Shown piece by piece: positions 44,996-57,010 of a DNA stretch of 64,000 nt; within the stretch, counting starts at the first letter, position 1, and every line of letters begins with the position of its first letter. The DNA is taken from positions 24,211 to 88,210 of the forward strand of contig JAWPHD010010955.1 of assembly GCA_037043455.1 (NCBI GenBank), in the 5' to 3' direction. Position numbers and translations under genes: made by a program. The notes below the pieces were generated by a model. That model was not told where the DNA came from. It ran no database searches and worked only from the letters and a program-made list of their open reading frames with translations. The DNA comes from Cyrtodaria siliqua (taxonomy: Eukaryota; Mollusca; Bivalvia; Adapedonta; Hiatellidae).

Positions 44996-45589
44996 TATAA
45001 GAGTCCTTGTTTTGGCCTTTTTCACTGCTGCAATGGTTCAAATCCTAAAACGAACATTATTTAGTTAAAATAGAGAGAAAATTTGATAACCCTGCAATAC
45101 TTGCTCAAAATACAGCAATTAACCTGCAGTTATTCAATATCGCTGTCGAAAAGTTCCAAAACTGAGATAGTGAGCATGTGTGGAAAAACAGTGTATCGAA
45201 GTCATTTTTTGGCATAACTTTATAAAATAAAGGTCTACCATTAGCATAATCATTATACTACAGAATAAAGTGTATTTATACTAAGAACTGACTAGAAAAC
45301 TTGACTTTGTAAGAAAAAAAGTATTTTTTGTAAAAAAAACAGTACTTTTTTGTCAAAAATAGTATTTTTCTTAATAATTTATAATAATAATAAGTTATTT
45401 TTACTAAAAATCAAGTGTTTTATATTGCAAAACACACAGACTGTCATTATATAATGATTAGTTAAAGAATTCACAGAGTCACACTCAGTGAGATCAAGTG
45501 CTTTAGAAGTATTAGAAGGATATGGCTCACCACAGTAGGCCGCATCCTGGACATGGCTCATGGCTCACCACAGTGGGCCGCATCCTGGA
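44996..45589. other. AT-rich spacer with short repeats
   Basis: AGTATTTTT/GTACTTTTT words recur at 45310-45370 and a TAATAA run follows. At 45521-45589 the phrase CTCACCACAGTrGGCCGCATC is doubled. Confidence 0.4.
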
Positions 45590-45906
45590 ATTGAATGTTG
45601 TTTAACGGCTCATCAACACAGTATAGGTTATTTAGAGCCGCCCCAGAGAGAGGGGAAGGATACATAGGAATCCGGGAACCTGCCCTACTCTTATTATCGA
45701 ATAGATTCCTATGGTTCTTTAACGTGCTCGGAGGATAGACCGATACACGGGACCGCCCGGTTTACGTCCCCATCCGACGGACGAGGCTAAGGTAAAGTGT
45801 CTTGCCTAAGAACACACCGACGGAACTCAGTGGCACCACGGAGGATTGAACCCGGGGCCTCCGGTTACAAATCCGCCGCGCTACCGACTGCGCCACGCCA
45901 GCCCCT
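45590..45906 (-). mobile_element. full-length tRNA-derived SINE with 14-bp TSD
   Basis: This 317-bp element is flanked by GGCCGCATCCTGGA (45576-45589 and 45907-45920). On the minus strand it starts with a tRNA-like head carrying an A box and B box. It continues with GTGTGTTCTTAGGCAAGACA and GTTTACGTCCC-type body sequence and ends near CATTCAAT. RNA polymerase III would transcribe it from the internal boxes. A 5'-truncated relative lies at 49460-49692. Confidence 0.88.
45832..45905 (-). promoter_or_regulatory. tRNA-like SINE head with pol III A and B boxes
   Basis: On the minus strand the A box is TGGCGCAGTCGG (45895-45884) and the B box is GGTTCAATCC (45852-45843). The anticodon-loop position reads TTTGTAA, which would give TGT (Thr). 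The arms pair imperfectly, and the sequence runs directly into the SINE body. I therefore treat it as a SINE promoter, not a tRNA gene. Confidence 0.75.
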
Positions 45907-46064
45907 GGCCGCATCCTGGACACTTAGTACTAATCTATAGGTCTAATCATCAAGCAAGTAGCAATCTCAGTGCAATGCTTCTAAAGGGAAATGCATCCCA
46001 GCAAAGTGGCATATTAAAGATAGACTCTGATCAGAAATATACAGAATTTAAATTAAACAAAATT

Positions 46065-47147
46065 ATGCCAAAAGGTGATCGTAAGAGACGGCAACATGGT
46101 GCCTTTTTCAAAAAAGGTATGTTTTCAGAGCGACTTTATACTAAGCATGTGATTCCAACTGCAAGCACCACCACCATCACAACCGCTGCTGTTGGCCACT
46201 GCAACAACATCAACAAGAAGACTAGCCAAGGATTTGCCTGGGCCTACATCACGTCTACGACCGAGGCTGAAACAAGAAGAAGGTCCATCAGGAATTAGAA
46301 TTATGAGTGTTACAAAAATGTTGGGAATGGTTAATTCTAATTATAAAGAACATTCAATTAATAACAATTCTCAGTGTTGAACTTTGGAAGTGAAAATATT
46401 GAAGGAAATAAAGATTGGATTGGATTGGCAGTATCAGTTTCATTGTGTAAACTGCAGCTTTTTGACGAGCAGTTATGATTTGTTTGAAACAGTGACAATC
46501 GAGGGAAATCATAAAAGCAGTTTAATAACTGAGGAACTATTTAAAATTGGAAAGGAGATATAACAAAAGTTATACACCGCTTACCCGCTGTCAGGAAAGC
46601 AACCATAGAGTGTTACTCTGGAAACTGCAGCCTTTGCCCGTCTGACTCGCTGGTGTGCTCAGGAATTGCTGAAGGAAATTGGTGGGTTAAATCAAGCTAT
46701 CTGCCTACACATGGTATCTAACACCTGAAAATAAATGATAATGACAAAAAGATACTTTATGAACTGCTAGAAATGAGTAAAAAAGCAATTTTAAAAATAG
46801 AGTCCAGGACCACAACTCAAAAGTGTGAAGCCTTTAACAGGTCAGTGCAGGCTACTGTTTGGAAAGAGATCAACTATTCGCGTAATTTGAAAGGCCGGGT
46901 GCACTCAGCAACACACCAGTTAACACAGTCGATGAGTCTCTAAAAAGAAAACGGGAGTACGTAAGTCTGCTCAAACAGCTCATAGTTTAGAGCTCATAAC
47001 AAAGGATGCAGAATATCCTAAAAAAATACACAAAAAACACGCACACAGAGCCAAGTGCATGAAACGAATTGCTAACAACGAGGCGGACTACCATTCCTAC
47101 ACAAGTATCAATGGCATCGAACACGATTACAGGAAAGGACAAAATGG
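46065..47147 (+). pseudogene. transposase-like gene remnant, family uncertain
   Basis: The plus strand preserves a likely start (ATG at 46065, basic MPKGDRKRRQHG) and scattered conserved-looking blocks in different frames. These are WQYQFHCVNCSF near 46425-46460, SGIAEGNWWVKSSYLP near 46655, QKCEAFNRSV near 46820, and SRNLKGRVHSATHQL near 46880. A basic histidine-rich stretch near 47030 contains KKHAHRAKCM. The KCEAxNR and RxxSAxH blocks remind me of Mutator-like transposase-domain proteins of invertebrate transposons, but I am not sure. Many stops and shifts make it a relic. Confidence 0.35.
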
Positions 47148-47357
47148 ATGCGGTTCCCTCCACAGTCAGCAAATATTCCTGCAAAACAAAGCTCAGTGCT
47201 ACCAAAACCCGCCAAACAATATGTTTTATATAATGGCATAGTAAACACAGTATTCAAACACGTTTTTTCACAAGTAACCAGGCTGTCAACCCATTTTTTT
47301 TAAAGTACTACTTTCGTGGGTAACGATCCGGAAGCAAATTAATACCAGTCTGACACC
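47148..47357 (+). repeat. direct repeat, right copy
   Basis: This is the partner of 44768-44995, 2.4 kb away on the same strand, at the distal end of the transposase-like remnant. Confidence 0.75.
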
Positions 47358-47804
47358 GTATAGGCAGTTTCAAATCCAAGGTACCTGTATATCCATGTGT
47401 TAAGATATGTTTGCACACTTTGGACTAGTTCTATAACATAAAACGTCACACAATATTTAAATCTTTCATGGAGACATTCAATTTATATCAATTTTGATTT
47501 TTACGTTTTTTTTTATGTTTTTTTTAGGTTCCATAAATAATCTGTTGATGAATGTACAAGGAAGACTTGACTCGGCTAGTTTTTGGTCAGTCGTCCTGTT
47601 TCATACATGTACCTGTCTATGGGTCACATCGGGAAATTTGATTATGTTAATATTCTGGTTGTTGGTCGGTCACATTTCGTTAACACACATCGAGTCGGTG
47701 TGGCTTCCCTTATTCCCAGTCGGGTCACACGCCGTCTCGGACAGGTCTAAGGTCATGTGGTCGCAGGGGTCAAATTTAATATGTTTAGCCACAGCCACTT
47801 GTTA
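47358..47804. other. non-coding stretch, nothing recognised
   Basis: An open frame starting after a T-run (47494-47805) has no recognisable domain and no supporting signals. Confidence 0.3.
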
Positions 47805-47909
47805 AAAAAAGCATCTTGGGATTGCCTTGGAATATATATGGAATTAAGTGTGCAGTATATACAATATAAAGCGGAAATTCCCGTGTCGCGTTTCTTTTTC
47901 CTTTCAGTA
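47805..47909. mobile_element. right-end fragment of the TA MITE, copy 2
   Basis: It matches the last 105 bp of the MITE: CATCTTGGGATT, GTGCAGTATATACAATATA, then AAATTCCCGTGTCGCGTTTC, ending CAGTA. Its outer TIR sequence differs from the other two copies. Confidence 0.75.
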
Positions 47910-47959
47910 TACTGGACCATTCAAATATAACATTGGACGAGTAAATCAGAAACACATTT

Positions 47960-48699
47960 TCCTGCCCTGAAAGTTTCATGAAAATCCATTCAGTAGTTTG
48001 AGAGGAGTATCGGTAGTCACCACACTCTTTTTATAGACAACGTTAATGTATTAAAACAAATATGGCCCTGGTGGCTATGTTAGACATCGAATCAAAATGA
48101 TTTTTGTTTTGGACCAACCACATGTCATGCCAGTCATTTTGGTAAAGGTTCCAAATCAATACACCTATGGTTTTTGAGATATAGTTGCACCAAATTGTAT
48201 TTTTTAAAATCTATTTCTATGTTTGGCAGCCATCTTGAATTTAAGCCGAATAATTTGTATTTAGGATCCACTAGATATCAAGAGCAACATTCCTGTAAAG
48301 TTTCATGACAATCCATAAAGTAGTTTCAGAGGAGTAGAGGCCAGAAGTTGTTTAATATATAATTATTTTCCTACATAACTCTTTATAAACAAAGATGACC
48401 ATTGGCGGCCATGTTTGACATCAAATTTGCTTAGGACTAACTATGTCATGTCAATCATGTTGTTCGAGGTTCCAAATCAATATCACTTACGTTTTTTAAG
48501 AAGTAGTTGTCGCACAATCATATTTTTAAAATATATTAATCTATTTTTCGCTATGATGGCCATTTTGAATGTCAGTCCAACTTACTGTTTACTTAGGACC
48601 AACTAGACACAAGAGAAATATTCCTGCGAAGTTTCATGAAGTTTCAGAGTAGTCTCCACAAAAGAAGAGCTTAACTTTGATCTGAGTGAGTTGAGCTAA
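47960..48699 (+). mobile_element. family I tandem-array element, degraded copy
   Basis: It holds two diverged half-units with AAAGTTTCATGAAAATCCAT, AGTAGTTT, ATGGCC and CATCTTGAAT words. It ends in a degenerate terminal hairpin closing TTGAGCTAA at 48699. The start is not preserved. Confidence 0.6.
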
Positions 48700-49459
48700 T
48701 AAAAACAAAATATCTGGCTTGATTTGGTTACAATATAATTATACTTGGACTGTTCCTACAACTTTATTCAGATTAATACATATACAACTACATTTGGATT
48801 TATTTGGCTAGAATAAAACTATATTTGGATTGATATGGCTTCAACTTTGTTTTTATTGAAATGGCTTCAATATATCTCTGCCTTGGGTTGTTCCAGGACA
48901 CTAATAGGACCACTGCTTTATATCCAGACAGGGGTAAAAAACAAAAGGTCAATGACCTTGAAGGTCTACTGGAAAGTTCTCAAAGCTAGATCAGCATACC
49001 TGTGTAAGTTTTACGAAAATCTGTCAAGTATTTTCAGAGAAGTAGTCGCTACAAGTATTTACTATATAACTCTATGTAAACAAAGATGGCCGCTGGCAGC
49101 CATATTTAATGTAGAATCAAAATGATTTTCAACAAGGACCAACATCATTTCATGCTGAGCATTTAAGAAAAAGTCCAATATCACTATCACTTACAGTTTT
49201 CAAGAAGTAGTCGCTACAAACTTGTCTTTTAAAAACCTATTTTTAGCCGTGGCGGCCATCTTGAATTTCAGGCCGACCTGAAATTTTGCTAGGATCAACC
49301 AAGAGCGACATTCCTGTGAAGTTTCATGAAAATCCGTCGCTACAAGTTTTTACTATACAACTCTAAGTAAACAAAGATGGCCACTGGCAGCTATGTTTAA
49401 TGTCGAACCATAACAATTTTCGGCAAGGACCAACATCATGTCATGCTGATCATTTTAGA

Positions 49460-49692
49460 ATTGAATTGAATTGAATGTTGTTTAACGGCTCATCAACACA
49501 GTACAGGTTATATAGAGCCGCCCCAGAGAGAGGGGAAGGATACATAGGAATCCGGGAACCTGCCCTACTCATATTATCGAATAGATTCCTATGGTTCTTT
49601 AACGTGCTCGGTTGATAGACCGATACACGGGACCGCCCGGTTTACGTCCCCATCCGACGGACGAGGCTAAGGAAATGTGTCTTGCCCAAGAA
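49460..49692 (-). mobile_element. 5'-truncated SINE inside the array, 12-bp TSD
   Basis: It is flanked by GATCATTTTAGA (49448-49459 and 49693-49704), which is array sequence, and carries the same body as the SINE at 45590-45906. The tRNA-like head is missing: it stops at CTTGCCCAAG. The tail is ATTGAATTGAATTGAATG. Confidence 0.88.
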
Positions 49693-51551
49693 GATCATTT
49701 TAGAAAAAGTCCCATATCAGTATCATTTAAAGTTATCAAGACGTAGCTATTTTTAGCCATGGTGGCCATCTTGAATTTCCGGCCGACCTGAAATTTTGTT
49801 AGGATCAACTACACATCAAGAGCAACATTTCTGTTCAGATTCATGACAATTCTTCAAGTAGTTTCAGAGGAGTAGTCGCTACAAGTATTTACTATATAAC
49901 TCTATGTAAACAAAGATCGCCACTGGCAGCCATGTTTAATGTCAAATCAAAATGGTTTTCGACAAGGACCAACTTCATGTCATGCTGATCATTTTAAAAA
50001 AAAATCCCTTAACACCATCACTTACAGTTTTCAAGAAGTAGTCGCTACAAACTTGCCTTTTAAAAACCTATTTTTAGCCGTGGCGGCCAACTTGAATTTC
50101 CGGCCAACCTGTTTTTTTGCTAGGATCAGCTAGTCATTTAAAGCAACATTTCTATGAAGTTTCATGGATATCCGTCAAGCAGTTTCAGAGGAGTAGTCGC
50201 TACAAGTTTTGACCATACATCTCCATGTTTAATGTCGAATCAAAATAATTTTCAACAAGGACCAACATCATGTCAATTTTAGAAAAAGTCCCATATCAGT
50301 ATCACTTATAGTTTTCAAGAAGTTGTTTTTATAAAAATCTATTTCTAGCCATGTATATAATTAGGTAAATAAAGATAGCCGCTGGCGGCCATGTTTGACA
50401 TCCGATCAAAATGAACTTTGGTTAGGATCAACTACATGTCGTGCCAATCATTTTGTTAAAGGTTCCAATTCAATATCACTTACGGTTTTTGAGAAGTAGT
50501 CGCCACAAAGTCGCATACCGACCTGAAATTATTATAGGATCAACTAGACATCAAGAGCAACATTCCTGTAGTTTCGTGAAAATCCGTCAAGTAGTTTCAT
50601 AGGAGTAGTCGCTACAAGTTTTCATTATATAACTCTATGTAAACAAATATGGCCATTTTTAACGTCATATCAAAATAAATTTTGACAAGGATCAACATCA
50701 TGTCATACTGATCATTTTAGAAAAAATCCCATATCAATATCACTGATAGTTTTCAAGAAGTAGTCGCTACAAACTTGTATTTTGAAAATAAATTTTTAGC
50801 CATGGTGGCCATCTTGAATTTCCGGCCGACCTGAAATTTTTCTAGGATCAATTAGACATCAAGAGCAACATTCCTGTGAAGTTTCATGAAAATCCGTCAA
50901 GTAGTTACAGAGAAGTCGCTACTAGTTTTTACTAGATTACTCTATGTAAACAAAGATGGCCGCTGACAGCCATGTTTAACATCAAATGTAAATGATTTTC
51001 GACAAGGCCAACATCATGTCATGCTGATCATTTTAGAAAATGTCCCATATCAATATCACATAGTTTTCAAGAAATAGTCGTAACAAATTTGTTTTTGAAA
51101 ATCTATTTTTCGCCGTGGCGGCCGTCTTGAATTTCCGGCCGACCTGGTTTTGCTAGGATCAATCAGACATCAAGAGCAACATTCGTGTGAAGTTTCATGG
51201 AAATCTGTCAAGTAGTTTCAAAGGAGTAGTCGCTATATGTTTTTACAAAATAACTCTATGTAAACAAAGATGATCGCTGGCAGCCATGTTTAACATCGAA
51301 TCAAAACGATTTTCGACATGGACCAACTTCATGTCATGCTGATCATTTTAGAAAAAGTCCCATATCAATATCACTTAAGAGTTTTCAAGAAGTAGTCGCT
51401 ACAAACTTGTTTTTTAAAAATCTGTTTTTAGATTTGGCGGCCACCTTGGATTTCACATCAACATGATTTTTTGCTAGGAACAACTCGACTTCATGGGCAA
51501 CATTTCTGTAAAGTTTCATCCAGTAGTTTCAGAGGAGTAGTCGCTACAAAA

Positions 51552-53233
51552 ACAAGAGGCCCAAGAGGGCCTGTGGACGCTCTACTGGCTAATATGGCTC
51601 TTATGACATCAATGAAGCGAGTGACTATCGTCTTAAGGAGGCAAAATATAGCATTTTTAACTATATCAAGAGCCGTAACTCCGCCATTACTGGTCCGATC
51701 TGGCTGGTTTTCCAAGTTGGCCAGTAGAGATAATAATAAAAATAAAAATAGAAAGAAAAAAAAAAAGAAAAAAAAAAAAAAATAATAATAAAAAAAAAAA
51801 ATGTAAAAAAAATAAAAATTATAAAAAAAAATAAATAATAAAAATAATAAAGAAATTAAAAAATTTAAAACAAGCATTGATGTAAAACTGTGACCCCCAG
51901 GGCCGGGCCAGATTGAACAAAATTGGTAAAGGACCATAAGCTTATAGCAACAGCAAAATATTAAACCTCTGGCTCTTGCAGTTTTCAGAGAAGAATATTT
52001 TTTAAGTTTTTCCCTATACATGTCTATGTAAAACATGTGACCCTTGGGGCGGGGCCAAATGTGACCCCAGGGTCACCATTTGAACAAACTTTGTAAAGGA
52101 CCATAAGCTTATAATAAATGTAAAATATCAAACCTCTGGCTCTTGTAGTTTCTGAGAAGAAGATTTTTAAAAAAAAATTCCTATATAAGTCTATGTAAAA
52201 CTGTGACCCTCGGGGTAGGGACAAATTTGACCCCATGGTCACCATTTGAACAAACTTAGTAGAGGACCATAAGCTGATGCTACATGTAACACATGAGAGC
52301 TCTGTGCCATGTGGTTCCAGAGAAAAAGATATTTTTTCAGTTTTCCCCTATACAAGCCTATGTAAAACTGTGACCCCTGGGGTGGGGCCAATTGTGACCC
52401 CTGGGTCACCATTTGAACAAACTTGGTAGAGGACTACAAGCTTATAGCAAAATGCAAAATAGTAAACCTCTGGCTCTTGCAGTTTCAGAGAAGAAGATTT
52501 TTTAAGTTTTTCCCTATACATGTCTATGTAAAACATGTGACCCTTGGGGCGGGGCCAAATGTGACCCGAGGGTCACCATTTGAACAAACTTGGTAAAGGA
52601 CCATAAGCTTATAGTAAATGCAAAATATCAAACCTCTGGCTGTTGTAGTTTCCGAGAAGAAGATTTTTTTAAAAAAAATCCTATATAAGTCTATGTAAAA
52701 TTGTGACCCACGGGACAGGGACACCATTTAAACAAACTTAGTAGAGGACCAAAAGCTGATGCTACATGTAATATATGAGAGCTCTGTGCATTGTGGTTTC
52801 AGAGAAGAAGATTTTTTAAAGTTTTTTCCTATATGTCTATATGAAAAACATGCAAAACCCCAATATACAAACTTTGGGCCCCCGGGGCACGGCCATTTTT
52901 GACCCCGGGGACTTTATTTGAACAAACTTGATAGTCTAGGCGTTGGTGATCATTTTAAAAGAAAAACTGTTGAAATCTGTCCAGCGGTTCTGGAGAAGAA
53001 GATTTTTTAAGGTTTCGACCATATATGGTAATGGCAGCCATCTTGAATGTAGCGCTGACCTAATTTTAACAAATCTAAAAAGCATTCATCTAAGGATCAT
53101 CCATGTGAAGTTTGGTCAAAATTAGCCAAGCGGTTTCTGAGGAGAAGTCGTTTGAAGAAAAGTTAACAGACGACGGACGACGGAAGACGGACAACACACC
53201 ATCCCATAAGCTCTGCTTGGCCAGTAGAGCTAA
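51552..53233 (+). mobile_element. family II tandem-array element, complete and nested in family I
   Basis: It starts ACAAGAGGCCCAAGAGGGCC (hairpin AGGCCC...GGGCCT) and ends CCATAAGCTCTGCTTGGCC then AGTAGAGCTAA. An A-rich low-complexity tract is at 51730-51865. The array then has TGACCC anchors at 51891, 52038, 52204, 52371, 52538 and 52704. The last unit diverges and a GACGACGGACGACGG microsatellite precedes the end. The interrupted family I sequence continues on both sides, which fixes the boundaries to within a few bases. Confidence 0.82.
51886..52990 (+). repeat. 166-167 bp tandem array of family II with a 500-bp higher-order unit
   Basis: Anchor spacings are 147, 166, 167, 167 and 166 bp. 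The units at 52038 and 52538 are nearly identical to each other (both GTGACCCTTGGGGCGGGGCC) and unlike their neighbours, so a three-monomer, 500-bp unit was duplicated. Confidence 0.8.
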
Positions 53234-53305
53234 AAATTATGGACGACGAACACCGCACCACGGCATAAGCTCTGCTGATATTTGATCATTAGAGCTAATG
53301 ATAAA

Positions 53306-55611
53306 ACAACAGGTCAATGACCTTGATGCAATACTGATAGGTTTTGATAGCTAGATCAGCATTCCTGTGAAGTTTCATGAAAATCTTTAAGTAGTTTCAG
53401 AGGAGTAGTCGTTACAAACTTTTTGAAAATCTATTTTTAGCCGTCGCAGCCATCTTGAATTTCCGGCCGACCTGACGTTTTGCTAGGATCAATTAGACAT
53501 CAAGAGCAACATTCCTGTGAAGCTTCATGAAAATCCGTCAAGTAGTTTCAGAGGAGTAGTCGCTACAAGTTTCCATTATATAACTCAATGTAACAAAGAT
53601 GGCCGCTGGTGGCCATGTTTAACGTCAAATCAAAATAATTTTTGACAAGGATCAACATCATGTCATACTGATTATTTTAGAAAAAGTCCCATATCAATAT
53701 CACTTATAGTTTTCAAGAAGTAGTCGCTACAAACTTGTATTTTGAAAATCTATTTTTAGTCTTGGTGGCCATCTTGACATTCCGGCCGACCTGACGTTTT
53801 GCTAGGATCAATTAGACATCAGAAGCAACATTCCTGTGAAGTTTCATGAAAATCCGTCAAGTAGTTTCAGAGGAGTAGTCGCTACAAGTTTCCATTATAT
53901 AACTCTATGTAAACAAAGATGGCCGCTGACAGCCAAGTTTATCATCGAATCAAAATGATTTTCAACAAGGCCAACATCATGTCATGCTGATCATTTCAGA
54001 AAAAGGCCTATATCAATATCACATAGTTTTCAAGAAGAAATCGCTACGAATTTGTTTTTGAAAATCTATTTTTAGCCGTGGTGACCATCTTGAATTTCCG
54101 GCCGACCTGTGAAGTATTAGACATCAAGAGCAACATTCGTGTGAAGTTTCATGAAAATCCGTCAAGTAGTATCAGAGGAGTAGTCGCTACAAGTTTTCAT
54201 TATATAACTCTATGTAAACAAAGATGGCCGCTGGCAGCCATGTTTAACGTCGAATCAAAATAATTTTCGACAAGGATCAACATCATGTCATACTGATCAT
54301 TTTAGGAAAAGACACATATCAATATCACTAACAGTTTTCAAGAAGTAGTCGCTACAAACTTGAATTTGTTTTTAGCCGTGGTGGCCATCTTGAATTTCCG
54401 GCCGACCTGAAATTTTGCTAGGATCAATTAGACATCAAGAGCAACATCCTGTGAAGTTTCATGAAAATCCGTCAAGTAGTTTCAGAGGAATTGAACTGAA
54501 TTGGGGTTTTAAGGCGCACCAACACATGAAAAGGTTATATGGCGCCTAAAAGGCATGAACATGCCAGGCTCATCTTCCATGTACATCGAGATAAAATATG
54601 GAAAATGGGCCTAGAACCTTCTCACCCTGAACTGCAGAGTTGCTGCAAATTCTATCGTAGAAACTCCATTTACGCTGGAGCCACGTTATTGTTTTTCTGC
54701 CAGTTTCAGAGGAGTAGTCGATACAAGTTTTCATTATATAACTCTTTGTAAACAAAGATGGCCGCTGGTGGTCATGTTTAATGTGGCATCAAAATAATTT
54801 TCGAGAAGGATCAACATCATTCCATACTGATTATTTTAGAAAAAAGTCCCATATCAATATCACTTATAGTTTTCAAGAAGTATTCGCTACAAACTTGTTT
54901 TTCGAAAATCTTGAAATGTCGCTACATGTTTTTACAAAATAACTCTATGTAAACAAAGATGGCCGCTGGCTGCCATGTTTAACGTCGAATCAAAATGATT
55001 TTCGACATGGACCAACTTCCATGTCATGCTGATCATTTTAGAAAAAGTCCCATATCAATATCACTTAAGAGTTTTCAAGAAGTAGTCTCTACAAACTTGT
55101 TTTTTAAAAATCAATTTTTAGATTTGGCGGCCACCTTGGATTTCACATCAACATGAATTTTTGCTAGGATCAACTAGACTTCATGGGCAACATTTCTGTA
55201 AAGTTTCATGAAAATCCATTCAGTAGTTTCAGAGATGTAGTCGCTACAAAAAAAAAAGTTTACGGACGGTACGACGGACGGACAGACGGACACCGCACCA
55301 CAGCATAATGAACATGAAGACGGGGTCCTACCCCTCTGCCTCTAACGGGATTTGCAGTGGTTGTATTCTACCCCGACAACCACACGAGTCGCTACAAAAA
55401 AATCTATTTTTAGCTGTAGCGGCCGTCTTGAATTTCACATCAACAAGATTTTTTGCTAGAATCAACTAGACTTCATGGACAACATTTCTGTAAAGTTTTA
55501 TGAAAATCCATCCAGTAGTTTCAGAGGAGTAATCACTACAAAAAAAGTTTACGGGCAGACGGACGGATGGACACCGCATAAGCTCTGCTGATCTTTAATT
55601 AGTAGAGCTAA
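53306..55611 (+). mobile_element. family I tandem-array element, third copy in the block
   Basis: It starts ACAACAGGTCAATGACCTT (53306) and ends with the hairpin CATAAGCTCTGCTGATCTTT...AGTAGAGCTAA (55611). The (ACGG)n-type tract before the end is present twice (55260-55290 and 55555-55575). About 80 bp of unrelated sequence lie between them near 55300-55380. The array is interrupted by a SINE at 54490-54701. Confidence 0.78.
54490..54701 (-). mobile_element. SINE of the GGCGCCATATAACC family inside the array, 12-bp TSD
   Basis: It is flanked by AGTTTCAGAGGA (54478-54489 and 54702-54713). On the minus strand it reads GGCAGAAAAACAATAACGTG at its 5' end, then GCTCCAGCGTAAATGGAG, and ends GGCGCACC-complement and CCCCAATTCAGTTCAATT. 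No clear A and B boxes were found in the head. Confidence 0.85.
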
Positions 55612-55672
55612 AAACCGAATTCATTTCATTTTTATCATGTTCATTAAAGGTCTTCATCGTGATCCGTGTATT

Positions 55673-57010
55673 GTTTCACGTGCTATATGAGTGGTGTAAT
55701 GATGATCATGGCTCCAGTGAAAAATGGAGTGTTTACAAGTTCTGCAGGTGAGAAGGCTATAGGCCCATTCTGCATATTTTTTATCTAGCTTTATCGAGTG
55801 AGTCTGGAGTTTTCATTATGGAGCCATATAAACTTTCTTGTGTTGCTGCGCTGTAAAACCCCAATTAACTAAATATAACTCAATTCGGATTACAGATATA
55901 ATGGTTTAAATTGCTGCTATAATGGTTTAAATTGCATCTATAATGGTTTAAATTGCAGCTATAAAGGTTTAAATACTGGAAACAACAACGTACAAATATG
56001 AACCAACATGAAAATGTATAGAAAACATTTTGACAGAATAAATATTGACAAGGCAAGTAGATTATATGATTCCAATAAAATATTGATGCAATACATTGAC
56101 AGACAATAGAACACTGTTTATATTTTAATTTTTAAAGAAAAACTACCGAAGAAAATCTGCATTACTGTTTGTTTGAAGTGCATTTTGCATCATTTTTTAG
56201 CACATGTTAGGCCACGTGACGGTTAATTGTTTTGTGGTAGAGACAGACCACTTCATTTACTGTATACCTCCTGCCATCCGTAAGAATCAACACTCATATG
56301 ACAGGTCGAATTTTCAGTGGGATTCGAAGCCGCAGCGGTGAGAGGCGAGAACGTTTTAGACGCAACGTCTTTACTATCCTGGCCACGGAGGCACTTAGCG
56401 TATTACTGGAACTTACAAAAGTAAGATAAAATGTCAGAATGGTCTCATCTTATTCATCCCTGGCCACAGGATGACAATGATAATGCACATAAATTATGAA
56501 TTATTCAATAAGCACACACCATTTGCCATGATGAAACTATTGTAACAAAGCATGTACTCATCTGTAATTTCAAAACTTTCATCAATGATAGCAGAAAACA
56601 GTAACTAAAATGTGTAACATAATAGTTTCCTAAGAAATGGAAAAACCTCAGCAAGAGATTAAGGAACAATAAACAAGCCATTGTTAGAAAAAAAATTCGG
56701 CACAAAACTGAACTTAATGTCCGATATTAATAAAGTTTGCATAGATACAGCTTCTGTTTATATTAACACAAATGTTATTGTACCAAGGCAGTAGGTTATC
56801 CCCAATCACAGATTTTAGTCATATTACACCGATATGAGAACACATTTCTACGTGTACATACATAATACATACATGTATTTGATAGGTATGAGGAAACTTA
56901 TGTATGAAGATACATATTGAGATCAGATTCACATCTATGGGATTTATATGGACAAAATAAGCCTTTTAAGGACATATATGCCTTATGAAAATGTTCCCTT
57001 CATTTATTTG
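55673..57010 (+). repeat. 1.34-kb direct duplication, left copy
   Basis: It begins TTTCACGTGCTATATGAGTG and matches 62648-64000 along its whole length, with small indels. It contains a diverged SINE end (55700-55870), doubled ATAATGGTTTAAATTG words (55900-55960), and the tRNA-derived SINE at 56170-56394. The second copy runs off the window, so the true unit may be longer. Confidence 0.8.
56170..56394 (-). mobile_element. tRNA-derived SINE with degraded B box
   Basis: It has the same sequence as 63145-63383. The B-box position reads GGCTTCGAATCCC on the minus strand, degraded relative to the other copy. The A-box region TGGCCAGGATAG is kept. Confidence 0.6.

Larger units (their letters stand above)
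48941..53298 (+). mobile_element. family I tandem-array element, copy with nested insertions
   Basis: It starts ACAAAAGGTCAATGACCTT (48941) and ends with a hairpin closing AGAGCTAA (53298). The array of the 320-bp dimer occupies 49030-51549, interrupted by a SINE (49460-49692). Near its distal end a complete family II element (51552-53233) is inserted. After that, the family I end resumes with GGACGACGAACACCGCACC and CATAAGCTCTGCTGAT. The next family I copy begins only seven bases downstream. Confidence 0.8.

Noticed and set aside
45832..45905. Functional tRNA-Thr gene
   Set aside because: The stems pair poorly, the sequence continues into a SINE body, and the whole is flanked by a TSD.
44768..47357. 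LTR retrotransposon called from the direct repeats
   Set aside because: The repeats lack TG...CA ends and flanking duplications, and the gene between them is not gag-pol.
47494..47805. 103-codon hydrophobic ORF
   Set aside because: It starts in a T-run, has no recognisable domain, and its composition is explained by T-rich DNA.
51491..52036. 181-codon ORF on the minus strand
   Set aside because: It runs through the A-rich tract (read as Phe/Leu/Tyr) and repeat monomers of the family II element.
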